Source: Rutstroemia sp. NJR-2017a BVV2
Taxonomy: Eukaryota > Ascomycota > Leotiomycetes > Helotiales > Rutstroemiaceae
Assembly (NCBI GenBank): GCA_002946415.1
Contig: NJPS01000048.1
Coordinates: forward strand, 1,736,001 to 1,800,000
Length of the DNA: 64,000 nt
Direction of reading: 5' to 3'
In this document: positions 41,874-54,056 of the stretch, piece after piece
Layout of the letters: the number at the start of each line of letters is the position of its first letter
Position numbering within the stretch: position 1 is the stretch's first letter
Notes under the pieces: model-generated
Databases searched by the model: none
Told to the model about the DNA's origin: nothing
What the model saw: the letters and a program-made list of their open reading frames with translations, nothing else
Position numbers and translations under genes: made by a program

Positions 41874-43544
41874 TTATACAGCCTCTTCCCTTGCCTTCTT
41901 CCTCTCCTTCGCTCTATGAGCTCTCTCTGAAAATGCAAACAGAATGGAACTGGCCAGCCCCAGACCGGCAAGGCCGACACCTGTGTACTGCGCTCCACGA
42001 TATCCCTTCAAGACATCCTTTCCACCATTGTTGACATACACTTCCACAGTTCCAGCAATTCCCAAGCCAATCGAGATCGAGTAATTGATGACGGTATTGA
42101 CGAGCGAAGCTGCCAGCCCCTGATGGTCTTTGTGCATGGCGTCACTGAGGAGAATGTTAGATGCTGGGAACGACATATCCCTAGACTGTGTTAGCACATA
42201 ACTTTCAACGAGGAAGATTTATCCTTACATTCCCCATGGAGTGACAATTGTCGCAATAAAGGTCTGTGCCCAATATGTTTGACCGATAGGAACAGTTGCC
42301 AGCAAGATGGATCCAACCAAAAACCCAGACATAGCCATCATCATGACCGTACTCGGTCCGACCTTGTTCAGGATGAATCCTGTCGTCAGCGCCGCACAAA
42401 GACCGCTGATTGTTGTGGGTGAAACCATGGCGGTTCCAAGAAGCGGGGAAACATCTCTCAGTTCCTCTAAAATCTGCCAAAGGTAGAATACCCATATTCC
42501 GAAGCTTGCCCACCCTCCAGCGATGCAGGTTAGGGTATAAGCAGTGTGCGAGTTGAAAGCATCGAAAGGTACCAACGGGTGTGGTGCGTGGTATTCGATG
42601 AAGAAGAAAAGCGCAATGAACAATGCACCAATAATGAGAATTACATAAACATAAACGGTATCCCAGCCCACGACCGGTCCTTGATTCCATGAGAAGTTGA
42701 TCAGAATCAAGCCAATCACACCGGTGAATGCACCAAGCGTGTCAGCTCGTTTCCACATGCTAACCGAATTGTCGAACTGTGGAGGAGGTGTGGCTGGAAT
42801 GACGAGAATACCGGCCACACCAAGAAGAATACACACCATTGCACAAACCCAGTAACCCCAAGGCCACCAGACGAGTTGTGCAAACAGGGAGGAGAAGAGC
42901 GCGCCGACAGCAAATCCGCTAGGCGCAGTGGCGCCAAAAAGACTGAAAATCATCTCCTTCTTTCGTCCTGGCTCGTAGATACGGGCTAAGATAGCAATAG
43001 CATTCGGTAATAGGAAGGCTGGTCCAATACCTTGGAAAGCACGACAAATATCAAAGAATATTGGAGTCGAGTATGCGCTGAAACCAGCAAGGAGGGACCA
43101 TAATCCGAACCAGAAGAAGCCGGTAACGAATAATATTTTATGGCCAAACAGATCGCCCAGTCTACCTGCAATGAGGATGAAGGTCCCCACTGTTAGTGAG
43201 TATGCTGCGGCAAACCAACCTATTGGTGTTAGAGATGCGTCTATCGATGATAGGGGGTCTGATAACTCACTGAGCTGTCCAGGATTCTCCAAACCAAAAT
43301 ACGTCCCGATGATATGCAACGGAGCAATTGCTTGACCCAACGCGGCCTGCGTCATAAGTTGGGCCATACAGATAATGGCGATAAAGATCCATTCTCTCGG
43401 TTTCGACTTGAAATGTTCAATCCTGCTCTGAACTGGTTGAAGGTTATTCCGGCGGCCCTCAGGGCTGGACTCGCGCTTCTCAGGATGTTCGTCCCCATAA
43501 CCTGCTGCATCCGAGTCGGATGAAGATGAAGGATCGGTTGTCAT
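41874..43544 (-). CDS. MFS transporter, DHA2/ATR1-like drug:proton antiporter family
   Basis: Three exons are inferred (43271-43544, 42229-43219, 41874-42180), giving 523 residues. The first intron is 51 bases and contains no stop, but removing it rejoins PGQLSWFAAAYSLTVGTF, the conserved transition into the second membrane helix, so it is very likely real. The MFS motif A reads GRLGDLFGHK, and motif C-like glycines and prolines occur in helix 5 (GIGPAFLLPNAIAILAR). About 13-14 hydrophobic spans are visible, which fits the 14-span DHA2 group near yeast Atr1/Amf1. The expected role is plasma-membrane export of drugs or metabolites, or uptake as in Amf1; the substrate is unknown. The N terminus is Ser/Asp-rich and cytosolic. 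Confidence 0.9.
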
Positions 43545-44073
43545 ATTGAGGGAGGTTTGCTATCTAAGACGAGTCTCTCCCGGAATGAAAGCTTGTGGCG
43601 TTCAATGGGCTTTGTTCTCCTAATATGTCGTCAGGTACCGTATGGCGTCACGTCCAATCGCGTCACTATTCCGAGTGATGTGATGGGATCGACAGACGGA
43701 ACAGAGAACGTTTTCAAATTTGCTACGGACAAGAACTTAACGACTCAAAAAGAAAAGAACGAGACATCAAGGAGATATCAATCTGAAGACAATACATGAC
43801 TAAAGAATCCAGACGGATTCCGCAACTTCGCATGAAAAAGAAAAGATCTGATAATAATTTGATAGCATCCGTAATCAACAATCAGCAATTCTCGACCCTT
43901 TGGTTGATCCGGCAGTCGAAATGTGGATCCCGCCCCCAAGAACGCTCCCGCAATACCCGCAATCCGCAGGAAAGCCGCTCCGCGCCGCATGCCCGCTCCG
44001 TATCAAAGATAAGAGTGCACAATCAGTATGGACTTCGTACAACCTCGGGTGGAACTTTCCTGGAGGCGTGGGG
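43545..44073. other. Intergenic gap
   Basis: Promoter of the MFS gene and 3' flank of the 2EXR gene. Short open frames on both strands overlap one another and carry no recognisable domain. Confidence 0.5.
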
Positions 44074-44865
44074 TCAACATATCCCATCGCACGCTCGTCT
44101 GAACTCAACTACATCCATACTACTGAGATTATTCCAAATAAGCGCCTCTCTTCCACTCTCAGACGACTTTTTCAACTCAGTTTTCCAGTAAGTATATGGG
44201 TGGCACGTTAGATGTGGGCAGAGGTGTAATTCCTCTAGTTCAGTAAACTCTTTCAATCCTAGCTCACGGGTACTCGAGGTGCTTCGATATCGATATTCCT
44301 CAAACATTCTGTCGAGGCTGAAACGGCACACTGCTAATTTTCGGATCTTGGCCAAGTCTTTAGCTGCGAAGTCGACAAGTGACCCCTTCAGCGCACCGGG
44401 CCTTTGTGCTTGACCAGACGTCAGATGTAAGTATAGTACATCGCGCTGGAAATCGATCCAGATTTTACTCCCCGCTATGGGAGGCCGATCACCATTCGCC
44501 ATGGACTCAAATGCGGGCTCATAGCTTCTCATCGCGGTCGCTCAACTTTCTGCACATACATGCAGCGCAACAGGGCCCGGGGAGTTCTTGGAGGGTATGT
44601 AGCCACGAGAGTATGGGTGTACTCCACTGGCCCTCAAAGAATGTTCGGCGTGCTCATGAGTTGGCGTGCCGACTCGTCCGATAAAGCTTAGGCCAATAAC
44701 GGTGAAATACCTGGTGGCCCTGGGTGGGCGGACCTGGGGAATCACATAGAGGTGAATTATTCGCGGTATGAAAGTCAATTTCCATATCTCCTCACGAAGT
44801 TCAAGTGGCAGATCGTTAAAGGAGGCTCGAGGGCGCCCTCGGTGAAGTAATGGTTCGATGGTCAT
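44074..44865 (-). pseudogene. 2EXR-domain protein gene with one in-frame TGA
   Basis: The minus strand encodes a 2EXR protein: FNDLPLELREEIWKLTFIPRIIHLYV at the N terminus, ALHVCAES at residues 100-107, then a TGA at 44542-44544, and, in the same frame, ATAMRSYEPAFES, a WIDFQRDVLYL segment and a C-terminal half ending at 44074. In this fungal family the HVCxESR motif is followed by an Arg before the helix that ends in YE.AF, so the TGA most likely replaces a CGA codon. No intron can remove it: the nearby GT and AG are only about 10 bases apart. The rest of the frame is clean for 262 codons. Either a recent nonsense allele or a sequence error. 2EXR proteins are F-box-like in look and of unknown function. 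Confidence 0.8.
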
Positions 44866-45275
44866 TGCGAAACACTTCTTTCTTCAATGCATGCTCCAGG
44901 AATATTGGCAGTGGAGTTTGGGAATTGCAAGAAGAAAACTTGATTGAGCGACAAAAACGTGGATGCCTGAAGTAGTACTTTGCATACAATATAATATGAC
45001 TGGTCTTTTTTTTTTCACGTGATCTTTTCATCATGAGCAGGAGGACTACAGTGGCAGTAAATGGGCAATTTACTACCAATACAGATCGAAAACATACTGC
45101 TAATTCTCTGCAAGCTTTGACAAGGGCAAATGTGCGGGGCTATCTTCCTATATTGTATTTCAGTCTGTCATCTAGCTAAGCAATTGTGATGAACCATTCC
45201 AGTTAATCATAGGCGTGGCAATACTGGGCTTTTATTCCTTCAGAAAGGCGAAAAGCAGCCACGAGTCACCTATGA
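44866..45275. other. Intergenic gap
   Basis: Promoter of the 2EXR gene and 3' flank of the small gene at 45276. A T-run lies near 45007. No gene seen. Confidence 0.5.
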
Positions 45276-45521
45276 TTAATAGATGTATACGGTTTGCCCC
45301 GGCACACCAAGATAGGAGTCGACCGTTGTCCCAGCAGTCTTGCTTCTGGCGACTCTAACTATTTGAGTACTGGCTCTGGACCCCCAGGTGTCCTTTCCTC
45401 CGTTGGCTTTAAGAAGGTACCAGCCCGTTCCTCCTCCTTTTTGGAAGTCCCCGCCATCGGTAGTGACACTGACATGGACATCCACGCTGGCGTTGTTGAC
45501 TACTGTTATAGTGGTACTCAT
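45276..45521 (-). CDS. Small 81-residue protein, probably all-beta
   Basis: A single-exon frame starting MSTTITVVNNASVDVHVSV. Alternating polar and hydrophobic residues, many Thr/Val/Gly, and the internal pattern TGWYLLKANGGKDTWGS suggest a compact beta-sandwich. No cysteine and no signal peptide. The opening ITVVNNAS pattern recurs in a family of small fungal proteins that I recognise only by look and cannot name. The preceding 5' sequence suggests a leader intron may exist upstream. Length and composition support a real gene. Confidence 0.6.
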   Translation of the reverse strand: MSTTITVVNNASVDVHVSVTTDGGDFQKGGGTGWYLLKANGGKDTWGSRASTQIVRVARSKTAGTTVDSYLGVPGQTVYIY

Positions 45522-47293
45522 TTTGTCTGTTAAGAATATTAGCCGTGTTCGTTATTCAATATATCACAGCTGACCTGTAGGTAGTCGACAGCGACTTGTT
45601 TGAATTTGGTCGGGATGTTCGAAATTGGGAACCTGGATCTCGAGAATAAGTCAAAATGTCGCCCCAAGAAAGAACAACCTTACCTGGCAGTGAAGGCTTC
45701 GAAAGATTTGGAGGGGTAGTTGATTTGGAAGTGGTTTGGGATTGACTCTGGAGAGTTGAGTTGGATCAGAAGGTGGTTGTTCTTGGGTTTATATACTACA
45801 CATAGGTAAGACAACGAGCTGGAAAAAGTTGTGATATCACGATCCAACATCGTACCAAGTGGTAACAAGCAGAACTGCATTGTTGAGAAGTCTCTGAGCC
45901 AAGTTTTACAACGCCTACTTCAGAGTACTGCAGTATCGACTAGGCCTCAGCCATGTTCTACAACGTCTACTTCAGCTAGCCACGGATGCATAGGTAAGTA
46001 GCAGATGAAGAAATCCGCATTTTGCGTGAGTCTAGTAAGTGAGACAACTCGCCCATTTTGGTCGAAATTTTGAGAATTTTGCAACAACAATCTCCACACT
46101 GGCGATGTGCCATCTTGCTATATTACAAAGTATACCTTTCCCATCAATGCATCAACATTGCTAAAGGCATACAACTGTTACCCAGACTGACACTGAAAGC
46201 TTTTCCCGCTCTTTCATGCAACATGATGTCTTTCTTTATGGCAGTTTGTGCCACAAGCACCCGCATGTTACCCGACTTGCCCTGCCAAGCTGTTACTTCA
46301 CCAGAGGGTGTACTAACTACCCGATCAACTTCTGATTGTTTAAGTAATATTTGAACATTATAAACTAGTATATACTTAAGTATAGTTATATATCTTATTG
46401 TTTAAATGAAATTTGGATATTGAGAATATCGAAGTTTTGAAATTGGTCGGATATTTAGTATATCCTCTGGTGCTTCATTGTACATATCCTGGTTCACAAT
46501 CACAACCTATTCAGCTACCTTTCCGTTATTAACTTCGGTTAGGGTGTTCCCCTTTTCCTTACGTGTTGATGATCTGTGAGCGTTATTACCCCTCATTGTT
46601 TGTATCACAAATCTAAGTTCTTTTCCTGTTGGTCACCTAACACAGCAGCAGATCACGACTTATGTGGCCTATCATAAGATTCCATTAGTCAAGATGGAGT
46701 TACAGGTCTACCTGTCAACGTACTATACGAGGAGGTAGCTGCACGGGAACCCAACCGCCCTATATTCTTTCGCTTTACAATTGTCTTCCGAATCCATCTG
46801 CTCTTTGTACTTGGTGCTGCCACGGAACTCTCAGCTTACTCCATCTTCAATTACTGCGGTTCATGCTTCCATTGTGTTTATCGTCCACGGGTCACGACAT
46901 CAATACGAGTACTCGTTGTTCGTGGTGATCGTAACTTCAACACTACAGCACATCTCTACAAAGCAAGGGGTGATCGGTGGCGTCGACAAGGTAGCGTCAT
47001 TGAGGTCAGGGGCGCCGGCATGGCTTCTTTGAAGCCATCTTCTTGATGCGGCAATGCCTTTCCGATAGACATATCGTCTCGGAGGTTTCAGATGATGCAT
47101 TAATGACTTCAATAATCCGAACCTCTCGTAGTTGAGCATTCTCCTGTGGACTGGTTCTCAGCAAGCCCAACTTCTTCGGTGTGCTGGAATGTTTCACTTC
47201 GACGATCTTCGATCGACAGAGTTATCAATCGTGCAGCTTGTCTTCCCCCAAGGGCATACATGGCATTTCATAGTTTATATTCAATTTTGATGT
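45522..47293. other. 1.8-kb intergenic region, partly AT-rich
   Basis: No convincing gene. AT-rich sequence lies around 46330-46450. Open frames near 45680-45880, 46058-46354 and 46781-47197 are short and overlap on both strands. The 3' flank of the membrane protein gene begins near 47200. Confidence 0.5.
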
Positions 47294-48241
47294 TTATTTT
47301 CTCCTTCCCCGACTGCCCTTCCGTTCACCTCCATCTCCCTTCCCACACTTATCTCTATCTTCTTTGCTCACCCTTCTCCTCTCTGCCTCCAGACGAAAGG
47401 TCAAGGTAAAGCTCGTACCAATCCCCATCGCTCCAAACGACACCTTGTCCTTCCCAACGCTAAAACCCAACTCCCCGAACCCACCAGGCGGTCCCAGCGA
47501 CTCCATCATCTCATTCAATGCCTCCTTATCAATCACCAACATCCAATCCAGGGATCGCTGTCCCTCTTCTGGCCTATTCCTTTGTCGTTCAAACTGCACG
47601 CATTGCTTGCGTGGTCTCAACTCCTCATGACCTTCCAGTCCCGCCGAGCTCTGGAGATCAATATCGCCCCTCCAATTGATCGTCCGCATATACATCTCTA
47701 CCTCGATCAACCGTTTCCAGAATAAAACTCCAATGAGTCGTCGATCGCGGCGAATCTCCCGACACAGCGGTATGAGCGTGTCGGATATGAGCAGTAAAGT
47801 CTGGGACAACAGCCAAGTTGCAAGAACCTCCATCCCCAACATGACAATCCCATTCCCAATCCACGTCTTTCCCCACCCGCCAGTCCAATACCCCAAATGG
47901 TAGATCCCCTCCCTCAATCCCTCATACCTCTCCAGCGTCTCTTTGCTCGCAAGCACACACACCCCAATATCCATCACTCCATAAAGCACTACATCTAGCA
48001 CTCGATGCGCAATCCATAAGCCCGCAACAAGTAAATATGTCTCCAATGTCGTCGGCGGCGCAATCGAACTATTCGCCGTTTTTGAATACAGAACTTTGAA
48101 CACGAAATATTGGACGATAATCATAAAGCACCAGGCCACCAGATTCGAGATTGTGAAAGCTGTAAGTGCTAATGTGATCGCATTCCCCTCGACTTGGCGG
48201 TCGTACAACGGTAGCGGGGCTAAGCCTTCACCGAACTCCAT
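47294..48241 (-). CDS. Uncharacterised integral membrane protein
   Basis: A single-exon frame of 315 residues. Three strong hydrophobic spans are visible at about residues 22-50 (ITLALTAFTISNLVAWCFMII), 67-92 and 128-158 (NGIVMLGMEVLATWLLSQTLLL). The second half is soluble and charged, with EMYMRTINWRGDID, and ends in a basic Lys/Arg/Gly-rich tail. No signal peptide is obvious beyond the first span. I recognise no family. The start ATG is the first in frame and the N terminus MEFGEGLAPLPLYDR precedes the first span directly. Plus-strand C-richness over 47300-47700 means the 3' half uses G-rich codons. Confidence 0.75.
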   Translation of the reverse strand: MEFGEGLAPLPLYDRQVEGNAITLALTAFTISNLVAWCFMIIVQYFVFKVLYSKTANSSIAPPTTLETYLLVAGLWIAHRVLDVVLYGVMDIGVCVLASKETLERYEGLREGIYHLGYWTGGWGKTWIGNGIVMLGMEVLATWLLSQTLLLISDTLIPLCREIRRDRRLIGVLFWKRLIEVEMYMRTINWRGDIDLQSSAGLEGHEELRPRKQCVQFERQRNRPEEGQRSLDWMLVIDKEALNEMMESLGPPGGFGELGFSVGKDKVSFGAMGIGTSFTLTFRLEAERRRVSKEDRDKCGKGDGGERKGSRGRRK

Positions 48242-49371
48242 GTTCGCAAGATATCCCGGGAAATTTCAATTGCTCAATCGCGGAATGAATCCATACTTCA
48301 TGTCCTTGCTGTAAATTCCAAAATCCGAATATATCTTTTTCTTTCAAAAGAAATAACAATCAAAACAGAAAGAAACAAGTAACAGAAAAAGAAAGTAGAC
48401 GTCCAACCACAAAAGTAAAAAGGATTCAATGTAAAAGCGCAAAGCCTCACTCCAAACCAAAACAGATGCACACACACAGAAGCAACAAGCAGGCACGTAT
48501 TTGAATACGGCGTATTCGCAACGAGAGATCACGAACCAACCAATCACAATACGCGACAGGACGCCCCTTACGCGGCCGTCGGGGATTTCTTTGCTTGTTG
48601 TAACCGCAGTCGGTCTTCGCGTACGTACTTCGTAGGTGAGAGGGAGAGAGCTTTAGCGAACACCGATAATTAACCTTACCACGACTGTTATTTCTTTCGT
48701 GCAGGCCCGGGTCGTGTCGTACCGCGTCGTATCGAATACGTTATCCGAGAAGAATGCGAGATGCGAACGAGATGCGAACGAGATGCGAAACTTCGTTTGG
48801 TGGTGGGGTTGAATTTGGGTCCGAGGAATCCGAATGAGGGTTGAGTATGTTCGGTAGATGCGATGAAAGGAAAACGAATGGAAAGTTAACCGAGTTCAAG
48901 GGAAAAGCAATAAATAATCGAGAAGAGGAGAGATGTGATGCGATGAGATGAGATGAGATGAAACGGAAAGATATAGAAGCCGTCAAGAAATCCTCGCAGA
49001 CATATTGGGGGCGCTTAGGATGAAAATGATGGCTGAGCAGCTGCGTTTTATGTCAAAAAACGTCTTTGGTTCTTACTCATGCCTCTGTGCTTACATACCT
49101 ACATATATACGTTTTGTAGCGGACTCGGAGACAGACCGACCCCGAGAAGCCTATCACGAAGCTGTCAGTCTGTACCTTGTATCATAATAGAAACGGGTTA
49201 TATAATGGAGAAGGATCATGTGGCAATGTGAGAATGCGATTGTTTGGGGGATATAGTAAAAGGTAATTGGAACTATAATAGAAAGGGAAGGAAAGTAGTA
49301 ATGACAGGATATCTCAACAAGGTCCCAAAAATCAAAGTTTCAACTCCAGCCAGACAAGATCATGTATCCAA
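48242..49371. other. Intergenic gap
   Basis: Promoter and leader of the membrane protein gene, then the 3' flank of the regulator gene. GATGCGAAC-like units repeat near 48760-48790 and GATGA repeats near 48938-48960. No gene seen. Confidence 0.5.
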
Positions 49372-51019
49372 CTATGGCTTCTTTTCCTTCCCAGTCGACC
49401 TACTCCTAAACAAACCCCTTGGAAATGGTGGCACGTGCACTGTCTTCACTTTATCCCGAAGAGAAGCCTTCTTTCCAATGTTCTGTGAGTTCTCCATCGG
49501 ATCACTATTGGAAGGTTGGCTTCCATACGAATTCTGACGACCGCGAATACTTTCCGGCTGTTCGGAAGATCTGTCGCGACCCCACCATTTGATAAGAGTC
49601 TTCTTTTGCTCTTCCGTTAACGGCATCATTTCACCGCCGTTGCAGTAGTATCCTTGTGCGACACTTGATGGACGCGCTGCTTCCCACTCCATCATGCCTT
49701 GTTGATTCGGCTCGTTTTGGCTGGCTGAATTTGCAGTCTTTTCCATCGGACTCGAAGACGGTCTGATGAGGCATGAGGTATCATCCTGACTGTGAACATG
49801 CTCCATTGTGGAGAGCTCGCCGATCCACTGGAAGGTTGCTTCTGGCTCAGCTGGCGGCGCTCTGAAATATGTTGGTGAGCCTAGATGGGCCAGGTCATCT
49901 TGTGGTATATTCGATGATACCATAGCATTTCCTGTATCAATCAATGTATTGCCATCAGGAACGGTAGTATCGAGATGATTCTGTGGCCACCACGGGTAAG
50001 TCTCATAAGGAGTCGGCACCTCAAAAGTCATCTCATCATAATTAGCCAAGAAATTGACACCCGAGGTCGTCGATAGCACCGAACCAATAGAATCATGGGA
50101 CCTTGAGCTGTATTCAAGCGAAGGTGTGGGAAAATCGAAAGACTGGACGCTGGTGTGAAGGCCTTCCAATTTATAGAGTGTCGCCGGATCAACAAAGGAA
50201 GACATTGTCCATCTCGGCGATGGATCGGCAGGAGCAGAATTGAGTGTCAACGTCTCCGGATCATGAGCTGAATCAGAAGGATTCGTGATTTCTGATCCTT
50301 GAACGAACGAAGAGTGCCGTCTGTCTACAGGCGACTGGTCCTCCATCTGGGATGCCATATCTTCTAGACTGTGCAGTCGCTGTTTGTTCCTCGAGCATCG
50401 CTCAGGATCGCACTACAAACAATCAGCAAATATGTAAGGTGCGGCGAAATTCTAATAATACCTTCATCTTCTGCTTGCGATGCCGCGCACATGCGAAGCC
50501 TCGATTGGCCGCAACCTTTACACGTTCATCCTTATCGTATCGTCTCTTCTTGACCCTTGGACTGAACTCTTTCATGTCCGCATCCCACGTGAGAAATTGG
50601 ATCGTCCTGCTCTCAGGCAGAGAGTTCCTATTTGATACATTTGACGAAGATCGCATGTGAAATGATGACTCTGAGGCATGCATAGAAGGTCGCATGACTT
50701 GGGTATCGGCGTCCACAGCCGAATGCATTGCATCGGTAGAAGCACTTTCAAGCGTATCACTCCCATTGGGATTCTCTGCTTCTTTCTGCCTTTCGGCGCG
50801 TAGAAATTTCCTCGTGGCAGCCTGCATTTTGCTTCCCAGGTCCCGCTCCAATGGGAAATGGTAACTTAAGGCTACCGATAATTCTTTCGACCCCGCTGGG
50901 GGATCCCAGCGGAGTGTGTGGTCATCATTGTAGCTGATGACATATTGTGGAAGATCAAATATAGATGACTCTCTCAGAGCTCGGTCCTTGTCCAGATCCT
51001 GAGAGATGGAATCAGCCAT
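49372..51019 (-). CDS. Putative fungal transcriptional regulator with a C/H zinc-binding motif
   Basis: Two exons (50462-51019 and 49372-50412) give 532 residues. Residues about 165-195 carry a basic segment VKKRRYDKDERVKVAANRGF followed by CARHRKQKMKCDPERC, completed across the intron. This resembles a truncated zinc cluster: Cys-x2-His, then a basic stretch, then Cys-x4-Cys, rather than a full Zn2Cys6. The N terminus has a short folded-looking part (LPQYVISYNDDHTLRWDPPAGS). The rest is Ser/Pro/Gln-rich and disordered, with one conserved-looking segment MPLTEEQKKTLIKWWGRDR near the C terminus. The pattern fits a nuclear regulatory protein; DNA binding is inference. I cannot name it. Confidence 0.75.
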
Positions 51020-52520
51020 GGTTTTTGCAGGTGCATTGAAACCGTCAATTGAAATTGCAAGTTACAGCTGACAGAATTAGCGCTGCGATTAATTTGATTG
51101 AGCAAGCAGACAAACCCTTGAAGCACGACAGCGCGGTGCAGTGGGGCGCTGCTGTACAATCCCAAACTACACCAGATGAAGGGAAATGAGTGATGTTATT
51201 GATGCAAAGTAAAACATGGTGGATAGCTGGTCAATAGGTGGACAAGAAACGATGCAAAATAAGAGGTTCGACCTTCGCCCGGCCGGTGTCCAAATAAGGA
51301 TGAGCAGGGGTTCTTCCGATGTGGCGCAAAGATCATGTGATCTTAAACGAGCTTGATGTTACCTCAGATACGACGAAGAATACACTGATTTTGTGCATAT
51401 TCTTTTCGTATCTGGACGCCTGATTCTCTTGCCGTCTGCCTATTTATTTACGCGTCTCGGATTTATTTACACATCTCGCAATTGGTGTTTGACCGTTGAT
51501 AACAGTCTTCAAATTGCGATGTGTATGGTCGGTCAAGCTCCCTCCTATAAGTGATGAACGATGTACCTGGAGAAAAACCAAATACCTCGGTGACAATTGA
51601 CGTTGAATCAGAAACTCGCTGCGACTTAATGTTTGTAATGCATACAATTCATTCGCTGCTTGGGATATCTGTTCCAATTCTACCCCCCTTGCTACATTCT
51701 GTTTGAAGAACCCCTATTCCTATGGACCAAGCAAACAACAATAACTGCTGTAAAGCTTTGCAGATACGTGGATCCATCTTTTGGCATCTTTGGCTGACCC
51801 TGAAGCTTCAACAGCGGATTAAGATCCTTTGGGTTTACAACCCCTTGGTTCTTCTCTTCGGAGCTGGGACACCCCAAAATTTCTCTTCATGGCTTGAAGG
51901 AGAATAGTTGGCGACGAATAAACAAATTCCGTGGCGGCGTGGAAAGTTGACGCATTCCCGAAGAATCGACCTACCAGCCTTTCCGTGAAAGAGTCGACAG
52001 AGCAGAGTAACTCGAAAATTTAGATAGAGCTGCAACGAGAATGAGACTGCTCGCACTTCCAGACTGGCGAAGGATTTCGTTCCGGGGACCTTATAGATAA
52101 CATTGAAGTTTGATCCATTCTTCAGCCATGAAGCGTAACGTCATTAAGTTTCCTGCGTCGATGTAGCCTTGGTTCGACCCGATTGACCCATTGGATGTAT
52201 CTGCGGTGTCGACGTCCTCTTCGTCACCGTCATATCTATCCGTATGGAGTGCCGAGAAACCACTTCCAGGGCATGGGTGGCCCAAGTCTTTTATGGCTCA
52301 TTGGTTGCGTGTGACACATAGCACTCGTATGGAGCAAGGTGGGCTCAAGGGATGAAGAATAGAAACGAGCGTGTTGTTGGCTATGCAAAGATAGTTGATA
52401 TTGTTATAACCGAACAAGCGAACGTCAGAGCATAGAATGATGAACGTTCTCGCTGCGGGATCAATACACAGGTAGTTCATGGAGTTCGGTCTAAGAGTTG
52501 ACCAAACCAGTGGTTATTTG
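51020..52520. other. Intergenic gap
   Basis: Promoter and leader of the regulator gene at the left and 3' flank of the PfkB kinase gene at the right. Short frames on both strands only; nothing recognised. Confidence 0.5.
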
Positions 52521-54056
52521 TCAAATCCAATCCAAACACCACCGATTCTCCAATGCTCCGTCCACAACTCCTTTTTCTCTTAATCTCTTCCAATATCCCT
52601 CTAATCTCTCCCTCGATACCACCCCGTTCCATTCCTCGTCCCTATCTTCATGCAACTCCAACCTCGGAACTCCCAATCCCTCACAAACCACTCCGGCAGC
52701 TGCGCTTCCCAGTACACAGCCCACCACCTCGTCCCCTCCACTCCCCTTCCAACCAACTGCAAATCCACCTAAGAATGCATTCCCAGCCCCCGTCGCATCA
52801 ACCACCTTTTTCTTATCCTGATGAAATGCCTCTATCCACACCCACTTGTGTTCCTTTCTCGACCAAACACAACACCCGTCCTCACCACATCTTACAACTA
52901 TTATCGTATCCATCCCCTTTCTATCCCCCTTCTTCTCAACATCTCTCCTGACCCTTCCCACCAAGCTCTCCACTCGCTGTCTTGTGAACTCCCCTTCATC
53001 CAATTTCTCGCCCCAGAATTTCCCCAGCTCAACATGATTCGGACTCCACAGTCCTATCTGCCCTATTGACAAGACTTCCAGCAAGTTCTGCAACTCCCCG
53101 CTATTACAAGCTAAAGGGATAGGCTCCCATATAATCAGCGGCTTCTCAAGAATACCCACTTCTTCACGGCGCTTGAGAAGTTCAGATACTTGAACTGCTG
53201 TGTCGAGGGGCGAAGTGAGGAAGTGATAAGTGCTGGAAGAAAGCTGGCGGATAGAAAGATGGGAAGGAAGGATACGGTAGGGCCCAGACGTATATTTGTA
53301 TGTTTTCGCTAGGGAATCGAAGATCAACATATCTCATGTCGACTTAGCACAGATATTCAGAACTTACAATCGAACCCCTCACCCTTCCCATCAACATCCT
53401 CGTACCTCAACTCTCCCCTCGTACACGAAACACCCTGTCCTTCCGTCTTCCTAACCTCCAGGTCTGTCTCCCAGCTCCCCAACTCGCCCTCTAAGTTTTC
53501 CGGAAAGCTATCTCCTGCCCTGATGACCCATGCAAGTTTCTTGCTTAGCTTTTCTATCGACGGGAGGAAGAGTCGTGCGCCTACGATACCTGGGGTTTTG
53601 GTTAGTTGTCTAGAGCCTTAGATCGACTAGATGCAAGTAGGGAGGAGGAAGATGGTGGGACAGGAAGAAATTCACTAATATATTAGAAGGAAAAGATTAG
53701 ATAGCACCACAAGTGGGCAGTATCATCCTCAATGTCCAAACACAATTCAAACATTCATTTAGGAACCAATTCACAACATCTGAAATATGTCTCAAAACTT
53801 GTATCAAATAACGATCTCTCCCAATATCAAAATAGTCTAGGGGTTCACATGACCACCCTCTATAGGGTAGGACGAGAAAAGATGGAAAAAATACGAACAT
53901 ACAGAAAACCCCACTTCCACCCAGAATACCCAGTTTCGATGCGCCGTTGGGGAAGTACAGGTCATCGAGGATACACATTCCTAAGGTGACGAGGAGGGGG
54001 TCGCTGCTATTATTTCTACCGGCTGCAAGATTTTGTTGCTGTTGTTGCGGCGGCAT
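52521..54056 (-). CDS. PfkB/ribokinase-family sugar kinase, MAK32-like
   Basis: Three exons are inferred (53903-54056, 53368-53589, 52521-53332), giving 395 residues. The N terminus reads VTLGMCILDDLYFPNG followed by LGGSGVF, the PfkB opening strand and glycine turn. The C-terminal PfkB signature DATGAGNAFLGGFAVG holds the anion-hole GAGN and the catalytic Asp. A WSPNHVELGKFWGE segment and IIVVRCGEDGCCVW match the substrate and ATP region. Yeast Mak32 and its fungal relatives have this layout; the substrate is unknown. Splicing at GTATGT and at GTAAGT restores frame exactly. Poly-Gln near the start (PPQQQQQN) is low complexity. Confidence 0.88.

Noticed and set aside
43220..43270. In-frame extra 17 residues in the MFS protein
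   Set aside because: The segment has GTGAGT and TAG splice ends and its removal restores the conserved PGQLSWFAAAYSLTVG motif, so it is an intron.
44542..44544. Programmed readthrough of the 2EXR TGA
   Set aside because: The following codon is GCG, not the CTA context known for fungal readthrough; kept only as a minor possibility.
45680..45880. 66-codon minus-strand frame as a 5' exon of the small beta-rich protein
   Set aside because: The small protein starts cleanly at 45521 and no in-frame junction was found.
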